From: Roridomyces roridus
Taxonomy: Eukaryota; Basidiomycota; Agaricomycetes; Agaricales; Mycenaceae
NCBI GenBank assembly: GCA_029378245.1
Contig: JARKIF010000013.1
Span: forward strand, 1,302,001 to 1,366,000
DNA length: 64,000 bases
Direction of reading: 5' to 3'
Shown: positions 12,628 to 23,331 of the stretch, in pieces
Layout of the letters: each line of letters starts with the position of its first letter
Position numbering within the stretch: the stretch's first letter is position 1
Program-made: the position numbers and the translations under genes
The notes under the pieces: generated by a model
Databases searched by the model: none
Seen by the model: the letters and a program-made list of their open reading frames with translations, nothing else
What the model was told of the DNA's origin: nothing

Positions 12628-14819
12628 CTACTCCCCGCCCTCCACCGCCTTCTTAACCTTGACAAACACAAACCTCCCGACCCCATCATCCTGTACATGC
12701 CACTGCCTCTCCAACTCATACCCACCCCGCTTCGGCAACCATCGTGTCCAATAGGCCCAGTACGCAACACCAAGCTGGGATGCAACTATCGTTACGACGA
12801 CGTGGAGCTGCATTCGTCGTGTCAGTCAGTCGGGTTGGCGAAGAGGCAAGGAGTACGCACATAATAAGGCACCTTCTCAAACGTCCTCTGCCCCTCTGCA
12901 GGTGGAATGAGGGGCACCACCGCCAAGAATACATTCGAAAGGAAGAACGCTACAACGATAACGCGTGGAGCTCTATACGGTGGGTTCCAGCCCCAGGCGC
13001 GATACGCAGGAGTGTAGAGCAGGAGGAGACCGAAAGAGACGAGAGTGTTGATGAGGGTGAGGGCGTAAGAGGACACTGCGAACGGAGGCGTTGGTGATTA
13101 AGCCAGGTAAGGGAGGAGGGAAACTCACTGCTAAGCAAGAGCAGATAGGCGTCCCCAGGTGGAGGCGCAATCACCATCGTCACTGACAACAGATACAGCA
13201 CGACCAACCCACCCATCGGCGCGCCGAATGGCTTGTTCGTGGAGAAGAGAGCGGACAAAGGCAGGACGCCTTCGCGACCAAGTTCTTGGATGACGCGGCC
13301 TTGAGTAAAGGAAACAGATAGGATGTTGCCGAGTGAGGAGAGGGCTATGCAGGCGCTCAGGAGCTGAGATGCGTGTAAGTATGGCGTCAGGAAGAGAGAA
13401 AGAGACGTACACGCTCTGTCGCGGGCCCAAAGAGATTGCGGAAGAACAAGGCTCTGTCAAAAACTTGTCAACGAGAGAGGGATGCTGAAAAAACTAGGGA
13501 CACGCACGCAATAATCTGACGACTGCCCTCGATGTCCACCTTGGCGACGACCGCAAAGTACGCGACATTGACGAGGAAATAAACGGCTGCGACTGAGAAT
13601 ACAGCAAGCGGCGCTGCTCGCCGAATCGTCCGCACGGGGTCGCGCACCTCCGACAAAGCGTAGTTGGCGTTGGAGTACCCGATAAACGACCTAGAAACCT
13701 TGAGGATACTGCAATTTACAGAAAGGAAAGTTGGCGCACCAGACGACATTATACAGCGCAGTCACCAGAGCATTCGCATCACGCCTCCCTTCACCCCAGA
13801 CGGCCTCCCAACTCGCAAAATTATGTGGTGCAGGATACTCGGGGCGCACTGCAAAGCCTGGTACGCCCGCAAGCGAAAATAGCCCGAGCGCGGCGATGCC
13901 CATAAGGATGAAGAGCTTGATGGAGCCTAAGAGGTTGATAAGGCGGATACCTGAGCGGGGGAGGACGCCGATCACGATTAAACCAAAGGTGAGGCAGATG
14001 AGGGCGGTGGTGCGGACGTTGAAGGCTGAAGGGGGGAGAGCGAGGGCGTTGATTATGTCTGTTTTCTGGTGAGATTTGTCTTGTTAAGGGGCGTTGACTT
14101 ACATTCCCCAAAGACGATAGCGTTGGGAGCACTCGAGCCCTAGGCCGTAGTCAGTGGCACAGACGGAAAGCCGAGAAGGGAGGACGGACGGCTAGGAATG
14201 TGTAGACACCATACGTACAGGTGACCATCAGCTTGGGCCGCCTGTACATGTACTCCAGGTAATTCTTCTCGCCGCCACTTCGCGGTAAGCCCTGGTGAGA
14301 TATTGAGCGAGTTTGTGCGAGTTTAGAGAAGAGAAAGACGCACAGTTCCGAGCTCGACGTATACGAGCGTGCCTGCGATGGCAATTAGTGCCCCGAGCAC
14401 CCACATGGTAAGCGCGATTCCGACGCTTCCCGAGGAGTGCAGGATGACGCTCGGCGTAGCAAAGATTCTAGTTACATTTCAGGTAAATGGTCGACTAGAA
14501 CCGGACTAGCTGCGCACCCCGTCCCGATGACGCGATTGAAGATGAGAAACGCCGCGCTGGCGACCCCTACATACTGTCAGACAGACGTCTTGTTTGTGAG
14601 AGAGTAGACGCACCGAGTTGCCTCCTTGCTTGTGGGACGTCGTCGAATGCTTCCCCGCTCGTCGCTGGCATAACTGGAGTCAGCCCAGCAGGCGACGCGC
14701 CAGCCCTTCGCTGACTCACCATTTCCTTCACGGCGGTCGACGGCGACGCCCTCTTGCGGGGCCGTCTGGACAGCGCCGTACTGCGGTGGGTCATCCAGTA
14801 GAGGTTGGTTCTCGGACAT
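12628..14819 (-). CDS. Amino-acid permease, high-affinity methionine permease type
   Basis: APC-superfamily transporter of the plasma membrane. Starts at ATG 14819 (MSENQPLLDDPPQYGA), a hydrophilic cytosolic N-terminus, and ends at 12628 after VKKAVEGGE. Many short introns break the roughly 12 membrane segments. Clear exon blocks are a GSVGIALTMWVLGAL-like segment, GLPRSGGEKNYLEYMYRRP, LPRSGIRLINLLGSIKLF, SFIGYSNANYALSEVRDPVR, FGPATERVL-like, SLGNILSVSFTQGRVIQELG and a C-terminal YELERQWHVQDDG. The GLPRSGGEKNY and YSNANYALSEV motifs are those of the fungal MUP1/LAT group. Substrate is inferred from the family. It is divergent from the F-box gene at 14966, with a 146-bp shared upstream gap. 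Confidence 0.85.
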
Positions 14820-14965
14820 CGTGGTCAGAGGAAGAGAGGTAAGGCATTTAGCGCCCCCGATGGCGTGGAATGGCGTGCGTCGGCCGACGCCGCTGTGTTT
14901 GGTCGTGTCATTTCCATTTTGGTACAGCATTGATCGGCGATCAAAGCCCCTTGTCCCAAACGCCC

Positions 14966-17900
14966 ATGTTGCCGGACGAAATCATCTCAGAGATTTTGTC
15001 GCCGGCCCTGAAGGTCCCCGAGGAACTCTTCTCCTCCACCTCAGACGACTCCCCCTTCTCCAATTACACCCCATCCACCTCCGCTTATCTGCTGGTCTGC
15101 AAAGATTGGTTCCGCGTCGCGACTCCGTTGCTGTACAATGTCGTCGTCCTTCGGTCGAAATCGCAGGCCAACGCTCTCGAGACCGTGCTCCGCTCCAACC
15201 CCGACTTTGGCCGCTTTATCAAAATGTTGAGGGTCGAAGGAGGGTATGGGGCTGCGATGTACACCATCCTCAAATCTGCACCGAACGTGACGGACCTTGT
15301 CGTCTCCTTGTCCATCTGGTCACCGGACAGCACAGATGGTCTACGCAAGGGCCTCCCTCTTCTCAATCCTCGCCGCGTCATCGTCATAGACCCATATGTT
15401 CCCAAACCCGCCGTCAATAAACAAAGGAACGCGTTGAAGGCAACTCTTTTCGATTGTATTCTTTCTTGGAGTGATCTCGTGTGTGCATAGCTCACTTTTC
15501 TCTACAAATTCTGAGTATGGTGCCTAGCGTGTATTCGGGTACCCGTATGGGACACCCCAACAGTGGAATGGCCATGTGGCTCTCTGGCTGGGGAGAGGTC
15601 AAGAAATGAGCGAACTGCTTCTCAAAACGCAAGTCCACACTGTAACCCTTGGTGCTTCATTCCACCCGATACTCCTCGAATTCATCAACATGCTCGGCGA
15701 TATGCCTTCTCTCAAAGTCCTGCGGTTCGAGCGCCCGGCGGACACCTCACTCATCACGAAAATCAGCGAGGATCCGCGTCTCAAGGAACTAGCCAAGTAC
15801 ACTCCGGAGGAGTAAGTATTTGGCTTCATCGTATGGGTTATCATAAATGCGGCATTTCAGGAGGGCCACTTCGCCTGAGAAAACTTTTGTCGAACCGGAT
15901 ATCACACCGTCCTTGAACCCCTTCGTCCCCATGGAATCCGCGTCCGACGAAACTCGAGAGATCGTATGGAAGCGTGTACTCTTCTTTGCGATGCACGTGG
16001 AGGAGCTGCGATCCCCCACTTTTCCGCGTCGCCCCAACAGCTCTTACCCTTCTCGCCTGCCGATATTGATGTCGGAAAAATCAAAATTGGCTTGGACTGG
16101 CTGGAGACCTGTTCCAAGCCGTTTCAAGGTCATAATCCTAACCGTGGCTTGCTACGCACAGGTCAGAATGTTGCAACCACTCTCAAACAAACAGCATTGT
16201 TACAAACACTTTCAAGCACCCGTGTCAAAGGCCATCAAAAACAAGGAATCTCGCACCTGAATCTGCCGGGGACGGATCACTGCGATGAGCGATTGGGTAT
16301 CAGCTTTGATAAGTTCCTCTTCCGGTGGTCAATTGACTCCACCACTCCAGCAATTTACGGTAAAGCTACGTCACACGGGTATGTATGTGTGTAAAAACTC
16401 CACGGGTCATGACCTGAGTTTTGTAGCTTGTTCGAGCTACCGGTTGCGGTCCAATGCGTGAAAAGCAGCTGATTGTCGAGCATAAAAAGTCGAACCACCT
16501 TGGATGCTCATATCAACATGATGGCTTACCTCGGAGCTGTTGATTGGGCTGATCCCGGGTTTGATCAGCCTGGCCTGCAACTGCTTGGAACTCGGGACAA
16601 ACCTTCAGAGTGGTTGGAACCCTTATTCTCCCTTCCAGTGGCTTGGGACACGTTGGAAGCCTCTATGCTGAGGCTTTGAACACCTTGGAAGTGGTCTGAA
16701 GGCCACATTCCAGTCCAATACGTTGCAAGTCAAACCACTTTTTTCCGACAGACCGTTTCAAAAACCTTTTACGTGCGTGGGTTTGTGCTGCTGTTTCTCA
16801 TCCCTCATCGTATCACTGTTAGCGACTTGGACTTCCCTACCTCTACGAGTCTCTGCACCTAAAGAAAGCTGCGATTACGGGCCTTCTGCAACAATTGGCG
16901 CAAGAACCCCAGCGTGGATCATACATTCGGCGGATCTACAGTGGATTCGAACACACTTTCGAACAAGATTCAGGAATCGAATTACTGGGCTACGCAACAA
17001 ACTTGGAGGTCCTGGTTCCCCGGTTTGACCAAGCCCAGCACATTACACGCGAAGCTTTGGAAGTCATCGGAGAATCCGCTGGGCATTCTGTCAAGGAGCT
17101 TTCCGTGCACTTGAATTTGAAAAAGCGCGGACCGTTGTCTTTTGGGAAATTCACAGCCCTTCGCAAGTTGGAGATCGGAAGCCGATCTCCATCATGCCCA
17201 CAGATAGTGTTGAATGCGCTGCCGGACGCACTCGAAGCACTTCACACCCTCCGCATCACCTTCGGCGATGCGCTTGACGGCCTACTCGAGTCATTTGCGG
17301 TCATGCAGTGTGTCCTAAAAGTCTCTTTCGCCCGAGGGTGCACTGACATCCATTACTCAGGTTGCCAAGCCTCCACACGCTTGCTTTGCCAGTATATTTC
17401 GATGAAGAGGGAATGTCTGGACGGAACAAGTTCATGAACGTGCACGGTGGCAAGTTGCTGCACATCACTGCGTTCGACATGGGCAATTTTGGAGTCCTCG
17501 ATTTGTGCCCCAACCTCATTGATCTTGAGTTGAATGTACGTGCTTTTGTTATATCCCACCGCTCTGTTGCTTGACACAGTCGGCCTCAAGATGCTCTATC
17601 TGGATGGTCTCGTTACAAGCAAACCGCACAACTCACTAGCCAAGATTGTTGTTACTGAAAGGCTCGATTCGTGCGTTCTTTCCAGTTCGCGTCTTCAGTC
17701 GCTGACGCATCTGGAGCAGAGATCTAGAAGGAAAGGACATCAACGATATGCTTCCCGCTCTTCGTGAAATCCACGTTACAGAGCTCGAATGGCCCAAGAC
17801 TGAGTAGGCTTCTCCTCGCTCTCTCAGATCAATCCCATTGCTCACTGACTCGAATTGTAGACGCCAGATTGCCAAGAGTGCCCTTGTGCCGTTCGCCGAA

Positions 17901-18002
17901 TCACTCCTTGCCAGGAATGTCAAGTTGATCGGTTCCGAGGGGAGGCAATGGGTTCCGCGGCTGAAGAAGGGGAGATCGAGAAAAGCGACTTCGAAGAGTT
18001 GA
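14966..18002 (+). pseudogene. F-box/LRR gene split by a TIR element
   Basis: F-box family gene: MLPDEIISEILSPAL, then LVCKDWFRVATPLLYNVVVL, with a second F-box-like helix after FPRRPNSSYPSRLPIL and leucine-rich segments to the end. Exons: 14966-15478, 15528-15811, 15861-16069 (interrupted), 16753-16772, 16823 onward, then several short exons, with stop 18000-18002. The 16070-16750 element breaks the exon inside Leu-Thr-Val. Omitting it plus one GA restores LPILTVSKTFYRLGLPYLYE, with the next intron in phase. The remaining exons keep open frames (ESLHLKKAAITGLLQ, NLEVLVPRF, LPSLHTLALPVYF, QIAKSALVPFAESLL). The break is therefore probably recent. Unless the element is spliced out, the product is truncated at about 370 residues. 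Confidence 0.8.
16070..16750. mobile_element. 681-bp non-autonomous TIR element disrupting F-box gene
   Basis: Ends read TGTCGGAAAAA on the left and TTTTTTCCGACA on the right. Beyond the first 11-12 bp the pairing is loose, with TTGGACTGG found inside both ends. It is flanked by GA on both sides, consistent with a 2-bp target duplication, and the host reading frame resumes exactly after it. Internal sequence has many TTGGAA/TTCCAA words and no transposase-like frame. The shared TGTCG terminus and 2-bp duplication suggest kinship with the 9012-9202 element. Confidence 0.82.
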
Positions 18003-18656
18003 ATGTTGCATGGAACAGCAGGGCAAGGGTGGATTCACTATGTTGTATGAGCCTCTGCCAAATGAAGTGCATTTCACGCAAGGTTTGCCCGCCACAAACG
18101 AAGCTTGCTGCTGGAGAGTAGAGAGGTCGTAGCTCGCTAGGAGTGGCTGGACATGCTCCGAACAGATTGCCAAAGTCCTGAATACCCTCAGATATCCAAG
18201 GCCGCGTTCTACTTAGGATAGGTAGGCGCTAGTGGCGCGAGAGGTTGTGGCGTCCGAAGTTATGTGCCATCAATGATCACTTGGTTCTTGACTCGCAGCA
18301 CGAAATGCGGACTCCATAGTGGCTCGATCTACACTTCACGCAACGGATGCAGCTCCAGTCGCTGCGGCCGACGCTCGGAGGAAAATATCGTCATCCTGAC
18401 GCGCCACTTCGCCATTGTACATTGATCCACGTGACCGCATGGATGACCAAGCATTCGATTCTCGTTCGATTCGATTTCCTTTGCACCATCCCGCGGGCCG
18501 CCATGTGCGCGCCAACGCCGGAGCGGCTGTTAGAGCTTGAACAATGAACTCGGTTCCTTCGCTGCTAAATTCGCACGTCAAGTACGTACGATGCATGCCA
18601 GCTCAAAAGCGTGGATGCGAGCCCACTTCCCCACCGAGTCAATGCATTGTGCAAAG
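18003..18656. other. Intergenic region before tyrosinase
   Basis: No supportable gene; open frames are short and unlike any family. It probably carries the 3' end of the F-box gene and the tyrosinase promoter. In-frame ATG codons upstream of 18657 (for example near 18590 and 18642) would extend the tyrosinase start but spoil the signal peptide. Confidence 0.4.
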
Positions 18657-20309
18657 ATGCATTTCCCCGCAATCTCCTCCCTGGTCTCGCTCGTTCTCTC
18701 CCTGTTCTTTCCACCCGCCCTCCCAATCCCTGACGCAGCAGGCAGCTCTTGTACAACCCCTGTCTTGCGAAGAGAATGGCGCGCACTCACAAGGGAAGAA
18801 CGTGCCCACTGGATCGGGGCCGTGAAAGTCAGTCAGTTCACACAAGGCTTCAAATGCAACTCAACGCACCACCGGCAGTGCCTCTCCAATCTACCCCACG
18901 ACCCGAACTTGGTAGCCACGGTGGACCCTGCGATCTCAGGTATCGGCTCTATCGACACGTCGGCTTCGTACTACGATGACTTGGTCTATATGCACATGGT
19001 GCGGCTTTCCTTCGCGGCAATCGGTTTTTTATTTATTTCTCACTGCAGGGTGAGAAGCCGTTTTTAATGTGACTGTGAATCGACAGATAATGTATGTGTT
19101 GACTAGACCTCAATGTCAAGGTCAGTTCATTTGCTCGAGTGGTTTCTTCCGACGCATTATCTTCGACCGCAGATTCACTTCACTGGCCTATTTCTCCCAT
19201 GGCACCGTTGGTACATGCGGGTCTTTGAAAAGGCATTACAGATCAAATGCGGGTACACCGGAGCCCTACCGTACTGGAACTGGGTTCTCGGTACGTCCCC
19301 CCATTACAGCGTATTTCTTCTTCTAACAAAACCCTCAAACAGACTCCCAAGACGTCGCCAACTCTCCTCTCTTCCTCGACTCGGACCCCGAAAGCGGGAT
19401 GGGCGGCTGGGGCGACCCGAACAACGACTACACAATCTCTGACGGCGGATTCGCCCGGTCCTTTACACTAGCATACCCCGTCCCACATCCCCTCCGCCGA
19501 AACTTCACGCAGATGCCATTCCTCCTCGGGCAATTCGTCGATGCGAAAGATCGGACTCTCAAAGCCAACGAAACGTTCACGCCCGCGGAGCTCCATAAAC
19601 TCGTAAACGGATTCGTCGGTGACTTTGTTGGGTTTCAGAAGTATCTGGAGGGATTCAATGTACGATCTCGCTGCTGGCACTGGATTCAACTTATATGTTC
19701 CCTAGAGCTCGCACTCAGCTGTACATTTGATGATGGGCGGGTCAGTTCAAACTACATCGTGCATTCGCTCAGCGCTTACATATGTTTATTGACACAGGGA
19801 TATGGGAGGCGAGTGTCCCGCATCCGCACCCCCAGATTGCGTCCCCGGTCCTACGTTCTCTCCAAACGGTGCGTTATCCCAAATAGACCCAAACGGAAAG
19901 CCAATCCTGGGTGCTCACAGAACCGCTCTTTTGGCTCCATCACGCCGTACGCTTCCCCTCCTTATGCCTGCTCACTCCGCCTGAAAACACTTCGAAAATC
20001 TACCTGCAGATGATTGACAAGATCTGGGCCGACTGGCAAGAAGCGCATCCCGCTCACAAGCACGTGTATGTGGGCGGCGCGCAGCAGCCTAATCTCCATA
20101 ACTCCTCTCAGTATCACGCGTTTCCGACCGGCACGCCTCCTTGGTTGAATGTGCGTGTGCGCTTCTAGGCTCTCGAACATTTTATCTGATGATTGGCACC
20201 CGACACCAAGATGTCTTCGCGTATGCCTGCCGATGGTTTGTTCCCGGAAGCGACGATTGGGAGTGTGATGAGTACCACGGAGGGGATGCTCTGCTATGTT
20301 TATGAATGA
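18657..20309 (+). CDS. Secreted short tyrosinase (type-3 copper enzyme)
   Basis: Oxidises phenols to quinones. Start ATG 18657 gives a signal peptide (MHFPAISSLVSLVLSLFFPP). Exons: 18657-18827, 18879-18998, single base 19049, 19107-19120, 19173-19290, 19343-19659, 19706-19740, 19798-19868, 19921-19946, 20010-20150 and 20211-20309. Copper-A ligands lie in VYMHMDLN, IHFTG and LPWHRWYMRVFE. Copper-B ligands are in HSAVHLMMGG and EPLFWLHHAMIDKIW. The end, TIGSVMSTTEGMLCYVYE, is the usual end of small basidiomycete tyrosinase-domain proteins that lack the large C-terminal lid. The one-base exon is needed to make the Asp of HMDLN and has good splice signals on both sides. Confidence 0.9.
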
Positions 20310-20564
20310 GGAATAGGGCTAGGGAATCAAAGGGACGGACTGTGTATGCATCGCGGCTGACTCTTGAGGACGCAAATATTAGTTGGGCTGTGCAAGTAGG
20401 TAGCTGACTGACTGTCGAACTGGTCAATCTGTCGCTCCAGCGCTCGAGCTCGTCCTAAGCTTCTGTTCAAGCTTCATATCATCTTCTTCCATTTGATAGA
20501 TTCATTTCAGAGTCACACCGTTCATTCCAATCATGTCCATTGCTCCCTCTCCTCCTCACCCCTT

Positions 20565-22307
20565 CTACAATACAATGAACTGCCCATAACTCTCATCCAC
20601 CCTCATCTCCCTCAACTCGGCCATCTCAATGTCCGTCAACTCGGCCGGCGTGTAAAAGCTGGACCTCACCCCTCCCCTTCCCTGCTGCCGTGAATGCCTG
20701 ATCGTATCTGCAGACGGCGCCTTGGATTGCTTGATCTCGCGGTTGACCTCCCGGACGTTGAAGATCATGCGATTCCCGAGGCAGCAGGAGAGGGCCACGC
20801 TGAAGGCCACGGGGATTTCGATGAGGTTCATCTAAAATGAATGAATACATTGTTAGCGGCGGGGATTTCGGAAGCGAAATGAAATGAAATGGAGATTCGT
20901 ACCGGAGCGCTAACCCAGATCAGCATGTTGGTAAAGTACGTCGCGAACATTCTGTGAATCCAGGTCACAAATCATCCAAAAAAAAAACCAGAGACAATTC
21001 AAACGCACACGAGAAAGTACAAGACCGAGTCGCGGATGAGGATAGCGACGAGATGGCGGCCAGATTGAAACGCCGGCTCCGACGCGCGGAAAGTTTGAAA
21101 GCCGCGGTACAACGCCAGCGCGCACATCAGGCTCTCGAATGCGAGGATAGGGATCCAGAACGCGTAGAACCACGGCGGTATACCCGATGGGGCACAGAAT
21201 GTGATAATACCGGGGAGAGGCGATGAGACCGCTTATTTGAATTGAATAACCTGGGTGGTAGGAGGAGGAGGGAGCGCACCTGAGATCCTGGAGAGCGCTG
21301 TCCCCATTATGGCCGCAGAGGTTGCCGAGGAGGCGATGAACATGGTCACCATGAGCGCTAGAACGCGCCGGTCTAGAAAATACAGAGCGTAGAGACGCAT
21401 TTGTAGTATTACTACGGAAATTAGTTGCGGATGGATCGCGAGCGAAGTATGGCGCAACGCACCTTCTGCTATCATACATGCAATTAATCCAGTCCAACCT
21501 TGCCAGCGAAAGAAGTGGAGACCTGGAGGAGCAAACAACACGTGGATCAGCGCAAGGGGATGCGAGCTATGGCGCAGGGAGCGTACAACTTGATTAGGAG
21601 GCGCCGCTCCGAGTAAGAACGCGAGAGAGGACGAATGAAAGATGGCCAACGCACAACTGTGGATACGTGAGCGTAACATCCCTGGTGACGAACAGAGAGG
21701 CGTACCGAATCAGTGATAGTGGGGCTGAAAAGACCTAAGGGCGGGCGTCGTCAGCCACATACGTGTACTCGGAGGCGGGGAACTCACTATAGTTGTTGAT
21801 GCTGTTCGGGATGTCAGTGCACGAGGCATGGCTTCAGGCATTTGAAACGCACATAACCGAGGTCAAGGTGTAGTAGCGATTCTGGGGGAAGATTAGACAC
21901 GTTTCTTGGACTCGAGGAGATAGCGCACAATTATGAATAGAATTTTGCCCATTGACCAGGAACTTTTCTGAAAGAAACGCGTCAGGCCGATGTTGCATTA
22001 TCTCGCCGCGCGATGTATTCACCCATATCAAGTCGACCTGTTGAGCACTGGATTAGGGGCAGGGACGGAGGAGATGGTTATCACACACCTCTTGGTCGAG
22101 TGTGATTACTGCAATCGCGGTGAGCTGTGGAAGGAGGAGAACAAGGCTACACGCACTGTGGTCAAAGACAATGATCGCGCTGGACGCAACTGTACATTTC
22201 CATCGGCGTCTGTCCCTCATATAGAAAGGAAAGGAAAACACACGTTGAGCATATCGCGTCGCCTGGATGTCGTGCAGGCCGGTGGAGATCAAGTCGACGA
22301 GGGACAT
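20565..22307 (-). CDS. DUF6533-type multi-pass membrane protein
   Basis: Basidiomycete-specific seven-helix family of unknown function. Start ATG 22307: MSLVDLISTGLHDIQATRYAQ, joined over a 53-bp and a 48-bp intron to LASSAIIVFDHIITLDQEVDLIW, the signature first helix of DUF6533. Later exons hold NRYYTLTSV, WQGWTGLIACMIAEG, LISVVILQMRLYALYFLDRR, LALMVTMFIASSAT, FWIPILAFESLMCALALYRG, LIRDSVLYFLVMFATYFTN and a C-terminal helix ending in CLGNRMIFNVREVNREI. The cytosolic tail carries ELTDIEMAELREM. About ten short introns are implied. Not all internal junctions were resolved base by base. Confidence 0.75.
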
Positions 22308-23331
22308 AACAAGGGGCCAGAGGGCCAAGCACAGCAGCTCGGGACTCCGCTGAGGGGAAGGGTTGGGGAGCGGAAGTGGGCACGGTGTGCGATTTTACAG
22401 CTTTTATTATGCGTTCGAAGCGCCATGCTGTAAGGCTAATCTTACCAGGTGTCCTGATACGCCGCAGATGCGCATACGCCCGGTGTTGAGAATCCATCAT
22501 CGGCTCCACGCAAGAATTGCCTAAAGATGGAAGCAGAACAGGACGGCTTGCCCATTTGCGGCTTTCCCTTATTAAAGATGCCCGTTCAAAGAAGTCGTCC
22601 GTCGAGGAGTCGGCCACGGAGGGTAAACTGTCCGACTCGAGGCACCGAGTCGGTCGACCTTCCTCCTGCAAAGCGCAGGACCTGAATGACAAGTGACAGC
22701 CATCCGGAATGTTTTGTCCCATGGTATGTTCGAGAACACCTTCCATCCGAAACCTGGCACAAGACCAGACCGCCAGCCGCGCTCTCGTCCCGCTTTATTC
22801 CCGCTGAAGCTCTCAAGCCCGAGCGAGACCGAAATGAACTCAGAGCTTGAAGACGGAGCATGAGCACAGAGGCCAAGACACATGGAAACACCCAACGACA
22901 CGTCATGGTACCTGGCCCTGCATGCCGTTGGATTTCACGGACTCTCCGCCACACACCGTAACCTGCTTGCTAAGAGGTTATTTTGGTGCCGAGCAATGAA
23001 CGGCAAGCAAGCGCTTAGACGACATGGAGATTCGAAGCCCCTTGATTTCTTTCCGAGTCATTTTCGTACCTGGGTCCTGGAGGGACGACTTGGATGCCGG
23101 GGGGTAGCCGAAGGAGATAGGCAATACGTAGGTCCCAGACAGACGGAGGACGGATTTTGCACACAGTAACGCTCGCGCCCACAGAGACAAAGATGGCGAA
23201 GAAATGCCGAGAATCCCAGCACATGGCAGTTGTGAGACGCGCGTCCGACGGTCGGTGGCAAGCAAGAGCAAATAGAGACCACTAGTCCTCAAGGAAAAGC
23301 ACATGGATGAAACTGGTTCAGGATTACCCTG
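22308..23331. other. Gap, possibly 3' exons of the minus-strand gene above
   Basis: Minus-strand open stretches at 22586-22954 and 23015-23330 are longer than expected for spacer. One reads LRLPPGIQVVPPG, which echoes the ELGPDLPPG exon end at about 23450. They may be further exons of the 23332-26152 gene, but no phase-consistent chain could be fixed. Confidence 0.3.

Noticed and set aside
19861..19920. In-frame reading through NGALSQIDPNGKPILGAH in the tyrosinase gene
   Set aside because: It loses the copper-B His motif. A 52-bp intron 19869-19920 gives SPNEPLFWLHHA in frame.
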